From Spirochaetae bacterium HGW-Spirochaetae-1 (GTDB taxonomy: Bacteria > Spirochaetota > UBA4802 > UBA5550): a DNA stretch of 64,000 nt. This document shows positions 1-9,515 of this stretch, piece after piece. Under the pieces are notes generated by a model. The model was not told where the DNA came from. It was given only the letters and a program-made list of their open reading frames with translations, and made no database searches. The position numbers and the translations under genes are program-made. The stretch is from NCBI GenBank assembly GCA_002839375.1, contig PGXY01000001.1, positions 372,001-436,000 on the forward strand. Direction: 5' to 3'. Positions within the stretch are counted from its first letter, which is position 1. Each line of letters starts with the position of its first letter.

Positions 1-918
1 AACGCTGTTCTTTTAATTAATAAGCCCGAGGGATTGACATCATTTGAAACCGTTGCCAGGGTTAGGAAATTAATACAGATAAAGAAGATCGGACACTCGG
101 GGACTCTGGATAAATTCGCCTCGGGACTTCTGGTTATCTGTACTGGCTGGGCAACAAAGCTGACAAGGTTTTTTCTTGAGAGTAATAAGGAATATATAGC
201 CGTTGTGCAGCTGGGTATCACCACCGACACCGGTGACGGGGAAGGCGAGATTATTGAAAAAAAGTCCTTTGAGGGAATCACCGCTGAGGATTTTTCAGCC
301 GCGGCAGGTCATTTCAAGGGAGAGCAGATGCAGCTTCCGCCCCGGTATTCGGCTCTGAAGGTAAAGGGAAGCCGGGCCTCTGACCTGGCAAGAAACGGTG
401 AACTGGTTGAACTCGAGCGGCGCAGAATTTTTATATATGCCATTGAAGGCCTTGAAAGCGATCCCGGATCGGGCAGGTTTACCATAAAAGTCCGTTGCTC
501 AAAGGGAACCTATATACGTTCGTTAGCCCGCGATATCGGTGAAAAACTGGGAACCGGGGCATATCTCGCGGAATTGGTAAGAACACAATCGGGCAATTTT
601 TCCCTGGAACAGGCAGTTACTCTGGAAGAACTTGAGCAATACCTGGCCGGGATGGAAACAGAAAAAAACTTCACATTGGAACCCGCCGAGGCACTTCGCG
701 ATTTTAACAGGATTACCGTACAATCCGAGGCGGTACCAAGAATTTTTAATGGAGCCTGGTTTCAGATCGAGGAAACAACGGATATAGAGTATCGCGATGA
801 GGAGAAAAAAAGGTTCCTTATTATGGATACGGAAAAAAATTTAATTGCAATCGCCGATGTAGATATTGATAAATGGCACATTACGTATCTGAATGTGTTT
901 AATAATCAGCTATTTTAA
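1..918 (+). CDS. truB: tRNA pseudouridine(55) synthase TruB, 5' end cut by window edge
   Basis: Converts U55 to pseudouridine in the T-loop of tRNAs. The frame is open from base 1, and the codons before the first possible start (TTG at 34) already read as TruB (NAVLLINKPEGLTSF), so the true start lies left of the window. The catalytic-Asp motif GTLDKFASGLL is present, as are the later RCSKGTYIRSLARDIG block and a C-terminal PUA-like tail. About 305 codons are visible, close to full family length. It precedes rpsO and pnp, the common bacterial order truB-rpsO-pnp. Confidence 0.95.
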   Translation, partial: NAVLLINKPEGLTSFETVARVRKLIQIKKIGHSGTLDKFASGLLVICTGWATKLTRFFLESNKEYIAVVQLGITTDTGDGEGEIIEKKSFEGITAEDFSAAAGHFKGEQMQLPPRYSALKVKGSRASDLARNGELVELERRRIFIYAIEGLESDPGSGRFTIKVRCSKGTYIRSLARDIGEKLGTGAYLAELVRTQSGNFSLEQAVTLEELEQYLAGMETEKNFTLEPAEALRDFNRITVQSEAVPRIFNGAWFQIEETTDIEYRDEEKKRFLIMDTEKNLIAIADVDIDKWHITYLNVFNNQLF

Positions 919-981
919 TATATAGACGTTACAATAGAGCAATTTATTAAGCTCTTTAAGTCCTTCGCCAAAGAACTGACG

Positions 982-1010
982 TTGATATATATGAAAATAT
1001 TATTTATAAT
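982..1010 (+). promoter_or_regulatory. Putative sigma70-type promoter of rpsO
   Basis: TTGATA at 982-987 and a consensus TATAAT at 1005-1010 are separated by 17 bases, 44 bases before the rpsO start. A weak AGAGC/GCTCT stem at 936-955 before it may end the truB message. Motif match only. Confidence 0.6.
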
Positions 1011-1054
1011 TGTACATTTGAAATTTCAACATTGAGGAGGATAAATAATTCACT

Positions 1055-1312
1055 ATGTCAGGAAAAAGTGAAGTAATCGAAAAGTACAGGACTCATGAAA
1101 GTGATACAGGTTCTCCTGAGGTTCAGGTCGCATTGCTGACCGAACGTATCAATCACCTGACTGAGCATTTTAAGATTCATAAGAAAGACCACCATTCACG
1201 CAGAGGTTTGCTGAAGCTGGTTGGTCAGAGAAGAAGACTGCTCGGGTATCTTAAGAAAAAAGATCTCGAGAGATACAGAAGCGTAATCCAATCCCTGGGT
1301 CTCAGAAGATAG
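1055..1312 (+). CDS. rpsO: 30S ribosomal protein S15
   Basis: S15 binds the central domain of 16S rRNA and contributes an intersubunit bridge. The 85-residue product has the whole family pattern: the [17 protein letters not shown] block, [22 protein letters not shown] in the rRNA-binding part, and a basic C-terminus. The ATG is preceded by a strong GGAGG at about 1034-1038, with the site lying in its own AT-rich leader. It lies upstream of pnp, as in E. coli. Confidence 0.98.
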   Translation: MSGKSEVIEKYRTHESDTGSPEVQVALLTERINHLTEHFKIHKKDHHSRRGLLKLVGQRRRLLGYLKKKDLERYRSVIQSLGLRR

Positions 1313-1396
1313 GGAATGGTAATTTATTAAAAAGACCTCCACGGATGCCTCTTACCCTTTTTTGCGGTGAGGAGATCAGTGTCAGAATATAGGAGC

Positions 1397-1440
1397 CAGA
1401 AGTCGGTATAAATTGTTTTTATGTCGATTTCTGACTTCTG
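1397..1440 (+). promoter_or_regulatory. Hairpin between rpsO and pnp, possible RNA-processing site
   Basis: CAGAAGTC (1397-1404) pairs exactly with GACTTCTG (1433-1440); the interior can also pair in part. A second imperfect stem, CCTC-TT-ACC with GGT-GAGG, lies around 1347-1374 after rpsO and could attenuate rpsO transcription. In E. coli the rpsO-pnp spacer carries an attenuator and an RNase III-cut hairpin used for pnp autoregulation. The arrangement here is comparable, but equivalence is inferred. Confidence 0.45.
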
Positions 1441-1513
1441 AATTCTGGCACCGTACAAGAATCTCATTACATCTGTGGAAGTCTTTTATCTTATTTAAAG
1501 AGAGGTACTTGTA

Positions 1514-3592
1514 ATGAGTATAGATTACAACATCGAGGTTGGAAAAGGACGTCTTAATTTTAATACCGGCTACCTGGCCAAGCAGGCGCATGGAGCTGTT
1601 GTCGTTTCCTATGGAGAAACGATCGTCTTTGCTACGGCCGTTATTGACAAAAATGTCCGTGAAGGACAGGATTTTTTCCCTTTAACAGTGGATTATCGGG
1701 AGAAATCTTATGCCGCTGGAAAAATTCCCGGTGGTTTTATTAAAAGGGAATCACGTCCCTCGGATCGTGAAACTCTGGTTTGCAGGCTCACCGACAGGCC
1801 ACTGCGGCCTCTGTTTCCCCCGGATTTCATCAATGAAGTCCAGATTATAATTTATGTTCTTTCCCATGACAAGCAGAATCAGCCCGATGTGCTTGCCATC
1901 AACGCCGCATCGGCAGCTCTCAGTGTTTCCGGCATTCCCTTCAGGGGACCCGTAGGCGCTGTGAGAGTGGGAAGAATAGGCGGAGAGCTGGTTGTTAATC
2001 CCACTTTTACTGAAATGAAGGAAAGTGATATTGACCTGGTCGTGGCCGGTACAAAAAAGGCCGTAACCATGATTGAGGGTTCATCAAAGAATATTTCCGA
2101 GGCGGAGATGCTTGCTGCCGTGGAGTTTGCCCACGAGAACATCAAGAAGATTTGTGCGGCTCAGGATGAATTTGCGTCCCAGGTTAATAAACCGGCCATC
2201 AATTATACCTCTTTCACCGCCGATGCCGGTCTGAAGAGTAAAGCCGTTGAAGTTTATTTTAAAGAAGTGGAAGGACTGATTCAGTATAAAGATAAAAAGG
2301 AAAGAGAGGATGCCTTTGATGCTATCGTAGAAAAGGCCAAATCCGAACTTGAAGAGCAGTTCCCCGAAACCATTGGACAGATCCGGGGAATTATCGACGA
2401 CATGGACGGCGAAATAATCCGCAAACGGATACTCGACGAGGGAGTCAGGGCCGACGGAAGGGGCCTGAAGGATATCCGTCCCATTGATATAATGGCGGGG
2501 ATACTTCCCAGGGCACACGGTTCTGCCGTGTTTACCCGGGGACAGACCCAGAGTCTTGGCATTACCACGCTGGGAACCATTGCTGATGCACAGCGTTTGG
2601 ATAGCCTCGAAGGCGAAAGCCATAAACGTTTCATGCTCCACTACCATTTTCCCCCCTTCTGCGTGGGAGAAACAGGAAGGACCGGCGGTGTCGGACGGCG
2701 CGAGATCGGTCACGGTATGCTTGCCGAACGTGCTCTGGAATATGCCATTCCTGAATCGGATGTATTTCCCTATACCATTCGACAGGTATCGGAGGTGCTG
2801 GAATCAAACGGTTCGTCATCTATGGCAACAGTATGTTCCGGTTCGCTCGCCATGTACAATGCGGGTGTGCCTCTGAAAGCGGCTGTGGCTGGTATAGCCA
2901 TGGGACTTATCCTGGAAAACGACCGATTCGCCATTCTCAGTGATATACTGGGACTGGAGGATCATCTCGGCGATATGGACTTCAAGGTGGCCGGGACCAG
3001 CGAAGGTATAACTGCTTTTCAGCTGGATATCAAGGTGGAAGGTATTACCACGGAGATCATGCGCGTCGCCCTGGAACAGGCAAGAGAGGGAAGGCTTCAT
3101 ATCCTCGGGAAAATGAACACTGTGGTTCCCGCCCCGGAGGAAAATCTTTCACCATATGCACCAAGGCTGAAGACCATCAAGATTGATCCGGAAAAGATCG
3201 GCACGGTTATCGGTCCCGGCGGAAAGGTGATAAAGAAGATCATCGAGGAATGCGGTGTCGGCATGAATGTCGAAGATGATGGAACCGTATCAATCAGCTC
3301 CGACGACCTGGCAGCGATTGACAAAGCCGAAAAGATCATTCTCAGCCTTGTTGAGGAAGTCAAGGTGGGAGCCATCTATGACGGGACCGTCAAAAAAATC
3401 ATGGAATTCGGTGCTTTTGTTGAAATACTGCCCGGTAAGGAAGGACTTGTGCACATATCCAATCTCGACCATACCAGGGTCAGGGCCGTGACCGATGTTG
3501 TTTCCGTAGGAGACAAGTTCAAGGTCAAGGTTATAAAAGTGGATAAACAGGGACGCATCGACCTGAGCAGAAAAGAAGCGATGGATCTGTAA
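1514..3592 (+). CDS. pnp: Polynucleotide phosphorylase
   Basis: Phosphorolytic 3'-5' exoribonuclease of mRNA decay. The 692 residues are standard length: two RNase PH-like domains (first about residues 10-140, second about 310-545), a KH domain with the GPGG loop around residue 565, and a C-terminal S1 domain (VGAIYDGTVKKIMEFGAFVEI... at about 620-690). The blocks DRPLRPLFP and RTGGVGRREIGHG are typical. The start is the ATG after AGAGAGG at 1500-1506. It follows rpsO and is 9 bases before a peptidase gene. Confidence 0.97.
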   Translation: MSIDYNIEVGKGRLNFNTGYLAKQAHGAVVVSYGETIVFATAVIDKNVREGQDFFPLTVDYREKSYAAGKIPGGFIKRESRPSDRETLVCRLTDRPLRPLFPPDFINEVQIIIYVLSHDKQNQPDVLAINAASAALSVSGIPFRGPVGAVRVGRIGGELVVNPTFTEMKESDIDLVVAGTKKAVTMIEGSSKNISEAEMLAAVEFAHENIKKICAAQDEFASQVNKPAINYTSFTADAGLKSKAVEVYFKEVEGLIQYKDKKEREDAFDAIVEKAKSELEEQFPETIGQIRGIIDDMDGEIIRKRILDEGVRADGRGLKDIRPIDIMAGILPRAHGSAVFTRGQTQSLGITTLGTIADAQRLDSLEGESHKRFMLHYHFPPFCVGETGRTGGVGRREIGHGMLAERALEYAIPESDVFPYTIRQVSEVLESNGSSSMATVCSGSLAMYNAGVPLKAAVAGIAMGLILENDRFAILSDILGLEDHLGDMDFKVAGTSEGITAFQLDIKVEGITTEIMRVALEQAREGRLHILGKMNTVVPAPEENLSPYAPRLKTIKIDPEKIGTVIGPGGKVIKKIIEECGVGMNVEDDGTVSISSDDLAAIDKAEKIILSLVEEVKVGAIYDGTVKKIMEFGAFVEILPGKEGLVHISNLDHTRVRAVTDVVSVGDKFKVKVIKVDKQGRIDLSRKEAMDL

Positions 3593-3601
3593 AGGTTTCT
3601 G

Positions 3602-4864
3602 ATGGTTACCAAATATGTACAGGAAAACGGGCTCCGGGTCATCCTTGAGCCCGTTGATAATGTTGCGTCCATTTCTGCCGGTTTGTGGCTTACCAGGGGT
3701 TCCCGTGATGAAATGGAAGAACAGTATGGATATGCTCATTTTGTCGAGCATATGCTTTTCAAGGGGACTGAAAAATATACAGCCCAGGAACTGGCGCGCA
3801 TTGTCGACCGTGTAGGCGGCCAACATAATGCGGCAACTAACAGGGAATATACCTGCTATTACATCAACGTGATTTTTGAACACCTGGAGATGGCCGTTGA
3901 AATTCTGGCCGACATGTATTTTGGTTCCCTCCTGGACCCGGTCGAGCTTGAAAAAGAAAAAAATGTCATCATCGAAGAAATAAAAATGTATGAGGACACT
4001 CCCGATGAGTTCATACACGATCTCTTCATGGAGAATATGCTTATTGGTCACCCCCTGAGTCATTCAATACTCGGAACCGTGGAAAGCATCGGTGCCACCA
4101 CGAGTGAAAAACTCCGGAAATTTTATAATCATCATTACCGGAACGAAAACGCCGTTTTTGTCATCGCCGGTAATTTTGAAACGGATCATGCCAGAAAGCT
4201 TATAGATACCTATTTTAAGAAAGGCGCCGCAAAGGGCGACGTATCCAAGTTGTCGGCCCCGTCTTCACCGGAACGGCTTTATCTGAAGCATTGTGAACGG
4301 GACCTGGAACAGGTTCATTTCTGCATGGGAGCTGAAGGTCTGAAAAGGGCCGATGATGACCGCTGGGGTCTTTATATACTCAGCACGATTCTCGGAGGCA
4401 GTATGTCTTCGCGTCTTTTTCAGAAAATTCGTGAAGATGAAGGCCTCAGCTACTCGGTGTATACATTTCATTCCTCTTTCAGTGATACGGGAATTTTTGG
4501 TATTTATTGCGCTACTGCCCCGGAGAATTACCGCCGTGCCGTTGAGCTCACCATGGAGGAATGCCGGAAAATCCTTAAAAACGGGGTATCCTCAGAAGAA
4601 CTGCAGGATGCGAAGACTTTCATGAAGGGGAACCTGGCCCTGAGCTTTGAGAGCATGGAAGTGCGCATGGGACAGTTGGCGAAGAATGAAATGACCTTTG
4701 AAAGGCAATTTGGCTTCGAGGAAATCATCAGGCTTATAGATAGAGTAACCATGGATGACTTCAATAGAACTGCAAGCCGTCTGTTTACCGATATAACGTT
4801 CTCTCTGGTGTCTCTAGGCCGAAAACCAAAATGGAAGTACAAGGACCTTGATCTGCACATATGA
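3602..4864 (+). CDS. M16 family zinc peptidase (processing-peptidase-like)
   Basis: The 420-residue protein has the inverted zinc motif HFVEH at residues 46-50, with the third ligand expected in the VIIEEI block near 125-126, then an inactive-type C-terminal M16 half (GLKRADDDRWGLYILSTILGGSMSSRLFQKIREDEGLSYS). This is the size of Bacillus MlpA/YmxG, which often follows pnp. Its start lies 9 bases after the pnp stop, so the two are probably co-transcribed. The substrate is unknown. No signal peptide is visible, so it is likely cytoplasmic. Confidence 0.9.
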   Translation: MVTKYVQENGLRVILEPVDNVASISAGLWLTRGSRDEMEEQYGYAHFVEHMLFKGTEKYTAQELARIVDRVGGQHNAATNREYTCYYINVIFEHLEMAVEILADMYFGSLLDPVELEKEKNVIIEEIKMYEDTPDEFIHDLFMENMLIGHPLSHSILGTVESIGATTSEKLRKFYNHHYRNENAVFVIAGNFETDHARKLIDTYFKKGAAKGDVSKLSAPSSPERLYLKHCERDLEQVHFCMGAEGLKRADDDRWGLYILSTILGGSMSSRLFQKIREDEGLSYSVYTFHSSFSDTGIFGIYCATAPENYRRAVELTMEECRKILKNGVSSEELQDAKTFMKGNLALSFESMEVRMGQLAKNEMTFERQFGFEEIIRLIDRVTMDDFNRTASRLFTDITFSLVSLGRKPKWKYKDLDLHI

Positions 4865-5082
4865 TCATTTCCCCCGAAACGGAAAATTTGTTATTGATTT
4901 TTTTTTACCCCTGAACATACATTGATGTCAAGAAAGGTTCATCCCACGAGGATTTTCCCCCGCACATGGCAGGCCGCTCTCGGGGACCTCGCAGTTTTAC
5001 AAAGTCTGGCAGGGATGCATATTCGTAACATCGGGCAGTATAATCAGGATAGAGAACAAAATGCATGTAAAGGAGTTTATCC

Positions 5083-5490
5083 ATGGCATCAAAGAGTGAA
5101 TTTATGAACAGTACAATTGGTGCTGGATCGAGTTTTGAAGGAAAATTCTATATCAGCGGTTCTCTGCGTATCGATGGTAAATTTGAAGGTGAAATAAAGA
5201 CCGATGACGAACTGGTTGTGGGAGTAACCGGTAAAGTCAAAACGGATATCATAGCCAAATCAGTCGTTATTGCCGGAACCGTTATCGGCAACATCAGGGC
5301 TGAAGAGGAAGTGAAGCTTCTGGAGACCGGCAAGGTCCTGGGTGATATTATGGCGCCGTCCATTTCCATCCAGAAAGGCGTTGTCGCCCATGGAAGCATA
5401 ATTATTACAGGCGGACATAAAAAGGATCCTAAAAAGGTAATTGAAGATGCCTATGCGGGGTCTAGTTCATCTTCTAAAAGTGATAACTGA
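5083..5490 (+). CDS. Bactofilin (polymer-forming cytoskeletal protein)
   Basis: The 135-residue product has the bactofilin (DUF583) beta-helix repeats: GSSFEGKFYISGSLRIDGKFEGEI, then successive G-x-I/V strands to about residue 110, with a short polar Ser/Lys tail. Bactofilins polymerise without nucleotide and act as scaffolds at the inner membrane, often placing cell-wall enzymes. The ATG follows AAAGGAG at 5069-5075. The next gene is a membrane-anchored LysM/M23 peptidase, a pairing known from several bactofilin systems, which suggests a joint role in cell shape. Confidence 0.92.
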   Translation: MASKSEFMNSTIGAGSSFEGKFYISGSLRIDGKFEGEIKTDDELVVGVTGKVKTDIIAKSVVIAGTVIGNIRAEEEVKLLETGKVLGDIMAPSISIQKGVVAHGSIIITGGHKKDPKKVIEDAYAGSSSSSKSDN

Positions 5491-5642
5491 CGGGACAGAT
5501 TTCCTCCTTACTGTTAAATAAATAGAGTAAAACGCCGATAATATTATCACAATGGTCATATCCTGACAGTTCAGCCCCACTGAAACGGGAGTTCATGCGA
5601 ATTATTCAGGGATATACACGGAGAAATACGCGCTGAGAAACC

Positions 5643-6662
5643 ATGAAAATTATTCCACAGAGAACATATAGGTTTGGTCGGTTAACTATATCGGTTTCCA
5701 CCAACGAGACCGTTGTAATCTATACTGGGGGAAAATCCATCCATGTCCGCACATTCCGTCGGGGCATTTCACATCGATTAAAAATAGCGCTGGGCGCTTC
5801 AACTGCCTTTCTCATACTGCTGGTTTCATTGCTGATCATGCTCCCGTCAAAAGACACGAGTGATGTTGAAAATGATGACAGGATGAAAAACGATCTCCTT
5901 CAGTCATCGCAAACAGATTTTACACAACCCGACGAAACTGAAAAAATCATCATAAGGAAACACTGTGTAAAACCCGGTGAAACCCTCAGCGAAATTGCAG
6001 CAGCCTACGGTGTTTCCATTGATACAATTTGTGGAAGCAGCAATCTCCGATCCTATGACCTGATACATGTGGGGCAGGTGCTCACGGTACCGAACAAGGA
6101 CGGGATACTCTATACCATGAATAAGGGAGGGAACATCGTCGCCATTGCGAAAAAATACGGTGTTTCCCTGGAAAAAATACTATCACAGAATGATGTAAAA
6201 AATCCCGATTTTGTGGCCAATGGAACCACCCTTTTTATCCCCGATGCAAAGCCTCAGAATATCATCAGGGGATTTCTATGGCCCACGAGAAGCCGGGTCA
6301 TCACGTGCGGGTATGGATGGCGCCGAAATCCCTTTAATGGGAATTATCGTGAATTTCATTCCGGGACGGATATACGTTCCAATTATGAATGGGTGAGATC
6401 GGCCCGGTACGGCAAGGTTACCTATACGGGATGGCTGGGAGGTTATGGAAAAACCGTGGTGGTTTCCCATCCCGGCGGATGGAAAACTCTCTATGCCCAC
6501 CTCTCGCGTATCATCGTCAGACCCGGGCAGTATATCAAGCAGGGACAGCAACTGGGTAAGAGCGGTAATACGGGACGATCTACGGGCGCACACCTGCATT
6601 TTGAAATAACCAAATATGGTCGTCACAAAAATCCCTATCCCTATCTTATGAAGAGCCGCTGA
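5643..6662 (+). CDS. Membrane-anchored LysM/M23 endopeptidase, bactofilin partner
   Basis: A 339-residue protein with a basic cytoplasmic N-terminus of about 46 residues, one membrane helix (about 47-67), two LysM domains (about 108-152 and 159-202) and an M23 domain (about 215-335). The M23 zinc residues are visible: His and Asp in FHSGTDIRS and the HxH of GAHLHFEI, so it should be an active peptidoglycan endopeptidase in the periplasm. The long cytoplasmic N-terminus is the part that could contact the bactofilin encoded 152 bases upstream; this resembles LmdC-type bactofilin partners. Confidence 0.9.
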   Translation: MKIIPQRTYRFGRLTISVSTNETVVIYTGGKSIHVRTFRRGISHRLKIALGASTAFLILLVSLLIMLPSKDTSDVENDDRMKNDLLQSSQTDFTQPDETEKIIIRKHCVKPGETLSEIAAAYGVSIDTICGSSNLRSYDLIHVGQVLTVPNKDGILYTMNKGGNIVAIAKKYGVSLEKILSQNDVKNPDFVANGTTLFIPDAKPQNIIRGFLWPTRSRVITCGYGWRRNPFNGNYREFHSGTDIRSNYEWVRSARYGKVTYTGWLGGYGKTVVVSHPGGWKTLYAHLSRIIVRPGQYIKQGQQLGKSGNTGRSTGAHLHFEITKYGRHKNPYPYLMKSR

Positions 6663-6689
6663 GCTCCATATCCCCCTTTTAAAAAAGTA

Positions 6690-6718
6690 TTGACTCATTT
6701 TTCAGACTGGGAAATATA
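6690..6718 (+). promoter_or_regulatory. Putative promoter of glyS
   Basis: TTGACT at 6690-6695 and AATATA at 6713-6718 are separated by 17 bases, about 50 bases before the glyS ATG. Motif match only. Confidence 0.4.
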
Positions 6719-6766
6719 CCCCTAATATATTAAAAATCCATTTTTGAGCCTTACCGGAGCAGCCCT

Positions 6767-8845
6767 ATGCTTAAAAACATCAATTTTCTCTGTGAAATCG
6801 GAACCGAAGAAATCCCGGCGGGATACCTTCCGTCGGCCGTGGAAGCAATACAGAAATCCCTGAAGGATCAGCTTCTTGACAACCGGATTGATTTTGACGA
6901 ACTGGAGGTCCTTGCCACACCGCGAAGACTTGCCATTATGGCGGCGAACCTGGCGAAATCCCAGAGAGCGGAAGAGGCGGAACTGAAGGGGCCGGCGGCA
7001 AAGGCTGCCTATGACGGCGAAGGCAAACCGACTAAGGCACTGGAAGGATTCATGAAGGCCAATGGCGTATCCCCGGAAAATCTTTTCAACAGGGATACGG
7101 GAAAGGGTGAATATGTTTTTGCTGTGAAAAAACTGGAATCAAGGCAAACCGTGGAGATACTTCCGGGAATCGTGGAAAAAATCGTCATGGAGATACCTTT
7201 TCCAAAAAGGATGAAGTGGAGTGATAAAAGTCTCACGTTCCCCCGCCCCATCAATTATTTCCTGATACTGTTTGATGACAGAGTGGTTCCCTTTGAAATA
7301 GAGGGGATAGTATCCTCGAATAAAACACGGGGGCATTATATACAGGCCAACCGGATGATTGAAATAAGCAGTATCAGTGAATATGAGGACATTCTTAAAA
7401 AGAACCATGTTCTGGTCAATCAGCGTGAGCGGCGTGATTTCATCGACAGGGAACTTCACGCAGCAGCTGAAAAGGCCCATTGCCGGCTCATCGAGGATGA
7501 AGAGAACTTGAATATAGTAACATTTCTGGTGGAATATCCCCATGTCGTGATCTGCGAGTTCGACAGGGCTTTTCTCGCTATTCCCGATATAGCACTCATA
7601 GCCGAGATGAAGGAGCACCAGAAGTATTTCGCCCTGCGTGAAGCCGACGGGAGCCTGTCCAACAGGTTCCTCGTGGTGTCCAATAACCCTCCCACGGAAA
7701 ACATAAAAATCGGAAATGAACGGGTTATAGCTGCCCGATTCAACGACGCCAGCTTTTTTTATAAGGAAGACCGGAAGGTTAAACTTATTGATATGGTGGA
7801 TACCCTCAAGGACGTTCTTTTCCACAAGGAGCTGGGTACCATCTTTGCCAAGGTGGAACGCATGGAAAAGATCGCCGATGTGGTGGCCCATGAAACAGGA
7901 CTTGATGCGGCAGTACTGGAAAAGGTCAGAAGGGCCATTCTCCTGTGCAAGGTGGACCTGAACACGGCGATGGTTTATGAGTTTTCGTCTCTGCAGGGAA
8001 AAATCGGACGCATCTATGCCCTGAGCGACGGTGAAGACGGGGAAGTTGCCGATGCCATCGAAGAACATTATAAACCGCGTTTTCAGGGCGACCCCCTTCC
8101 CAAAAGTGTGGTGTCCATGATGGTTTCCCTGGCGGAAAAGATTGACAATATTTTCGGTTCATTCTCCGTGGGGAATATCCCCAAAGGCTCGGCTGACCCC
8201 TATGCCCTGCGCAGGCAGGCCAATGCCGTGGTCGATCTTTTGATCGGCGGCTCTATCGATATTTCACTGCGTGATGTGCTGGAAAAAATCGCCCCGCAAT
8301 ATAAAAACGGCAAAGACCTGGTGGAACAGATCCTGGATTTCATCATGGCCAGGGCCAAAACAATTTTCTCCGAAAACGGGTTCCGGTATGATGAAATCGA
8401 CGCCTGTCTATCTATCGGCAGCAGCAATTACCTGGAGCTGTTCCGGCGCGCGAAGAGCATCAACGAATTCAGGAAGAATGAAAATTTTTCCCGGATGCTG
8501 CTCAGTTTCAAGCGGATGAACAATATTGTCTCCGGTTTCAGGAAGGAGAACACGGATTATAAACTCTCATTCAAGGCTTCACTCCTGGAGGAGAAGGAAG
8601 AAAAAGAGCTCCATGAATTCTTTGATTCACGGAAAGATCAGATAAGCCGATACATTGCGGAGAGCAGTTACATAGCACTTTTTGAACTGCTGATTCAGGG
8701 TAAGGCCATCATTGACGGTTTTTTTGACAAAGTTCTGGTTATGGACAAGCGGATCGATGTAAGGGACAACAGGCTCTATCTTCTGGAAAATATACTGGGC
8801 AATTTTTCCAGTCTTCTGGATTTTTCAAAGATATCTGATAAATAA
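6767..8845 (+). CDS. glyS: Glycyl-tRNA synthetase beta subunit
   Basis: Beta chain of the alpha2beta2 glycyl-tRNA synthetase, needed for tRNA binding. The start FLCEIGTEEIPAGYLPSAVE and the downstream LEVLATPRRLA are family signatures; GSADPYALRRQANAVV lies in the middle part and a DALR-like anticodon-binding region closes the 692-residue chain. Usually glyQ (alpha) lies directly upstream. Here the upstream neighbour is the M23 peptidase and a promoter-like sequence precedes glyS, so glyQ must be elsewhere. The next gene starts 6 bases after the stop. Confidence 0.96.
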   Translation: MLKNINFLCEIGTEEIPAGYLPSAVEAIQKSLKDQLLDNRIDFDELEVLATPRRLAIMAANLAKSQRAEEAELKGPAAKAAYDGEGKPTKALEGFMKANGVSPENLFNRDTGKGEYVFAVKKLESRQTVEILPGIVEKIVMEIPFPKRMKWSDKSLTFPRPINYFLILFDDRVVPFEIEGIVSSNKTRGHYIQANRMIEISSISEYEDILKKNHVLVNQRERRDFIDRELHAAAEKAHCRLIEDEENLNIVTFLVEYPHVVICEFDRAFLAIPDIALIAEMKEHQKYFALREADGSLSNRFLVVSNNPPTENIKIGNERVIAARFNDASFFYKEDRKVKLIDMVDTLKDVLFHKELGTIFAKVERMEKIADVVAHETGLDAAVLEKVRRAILLCKVDLNTAMVYEFSSLQGKIGRIYALSDGEDGEVADAIEEHYKPRFQGDPLPKSVVSMMVSLAEKIDNIFGSFSVGNIPKGSADPYALRRQANAVVDLLIGGSIDISLRDVLEKIAPQYKNGKDLVEQILDFIMARAKTIFSENGFRYDEIDACLSIGSSNYLELFRRAKSINEFRKNENFSRMLLSFKRMNNIVSGFRKENTDYKLSFKASLLEEKEEKELHEFFDSRKDQISRYIAESSYIALFELLIQGKAIIDGFFDKVLVMDKRIDVRDNRLYLLENILGNFSSLLDFSKISDK

Positions 8846-8851
8846 TGGCCC

Positions 8852-9505
8852 ATGTTCAACGAAGATAAATCATCCTTTCTCACGCGCTGGTATTTTACCG
8901 TGAGGACCAATTTTAACTATCACTTTTTTTTCAAGAAACGCGTGGCTTCCATGTCGAGCCGCCCCCTGGTCTGGGGAATCTGGAATGTTGTGCTTTACGG
9001 ACCCAATATACACCTGGGAAACCGGGTCGTCATAGTCGGGGCCAACGGGTACCGGACAAGCCTGACAACGGTAAAGCATAAAAAAGGGGAGGGGCATATA
9101 TCCATCGGGGACCGCGTCCTGGTCATGAACGGTGTGAGAATCAGCAGCGCCTCGGAGATACGTATCGGTGATGACTGTATGCTGGCCAATTTCTGCTATC
9201 TCACCGATGCCGACTGGCATGACATTCATGACCGCACCGATTCGCCGGGAAGAACGGCCCCGATTATTCTCGAGAGGGGAGCGTGGATCGGTGATTCGGC
9301 CATTATATGCAAGGGCGTCCGGATAGGTGAGAATTCCATCGTCGGAGCCGGGTCCGTTGTCCGCAGGGACGTGCCGCCCAACAGCGTGGCTATCGGTAAT
9401 CCCGCACGTGTCGTCAAGGAGCTGGATCCTGAGCGTATTGTGCTCATGAAAAAGCTTTACAAGGACATGGGTATGCCCGGACATGACGGGGGTGAGGAAC
9501 AATGA
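8852..9505 (+). CDS. Hexapeptide-repeat (LbH) O-acyltransferase
   Basis: A 217-residue protein with left-handed beta-helix hexapeptide repeats from about residue 50 to 185 (IHLGNRVVIVGANG, ISIGDRVLVMNGV, IRIGDDCMLAN, then ILERGAWIGDSAIICKGVRIGENSIVGAGSVV) and the closing AIGNPARVV common to maltose/galactoside acetyltransferase-like enzymes. Acceptor unknown. It overlaps the glycosyltransferase downstream or nearly abuts it, so the pair probably modifies a glycan or glycolipid. Confidence 0.88.
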   Translation: MFNEDKSSFLTRWYFTVRTNFNYHFFFKKRVASMSSRPLVWGIWNVVLYGPNIHLGNRVVIVGANGYRTSLTTVKHKKGEGHISIGDRVLVMNGVRISSASEIRIGDDCMLANFCYLTDADWHDIHDRTDSPGRTAPIILERGAWIGDSAIICKGVRIGENSIVGAGSVVRRDVPPNSVAIGNPARVVKELDPERIVLMKKLYKDMGMPGHDGGEEQ

Positions 9506-9515
9506 GGGTACCGCT

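Noticed and set aside
4922-5107. 61-codon open frame before the bactofilin gene
   Set aside because: No ribosome site, no resemblance to a protein family, and it overlaps the bactofilin ribosome site and start.
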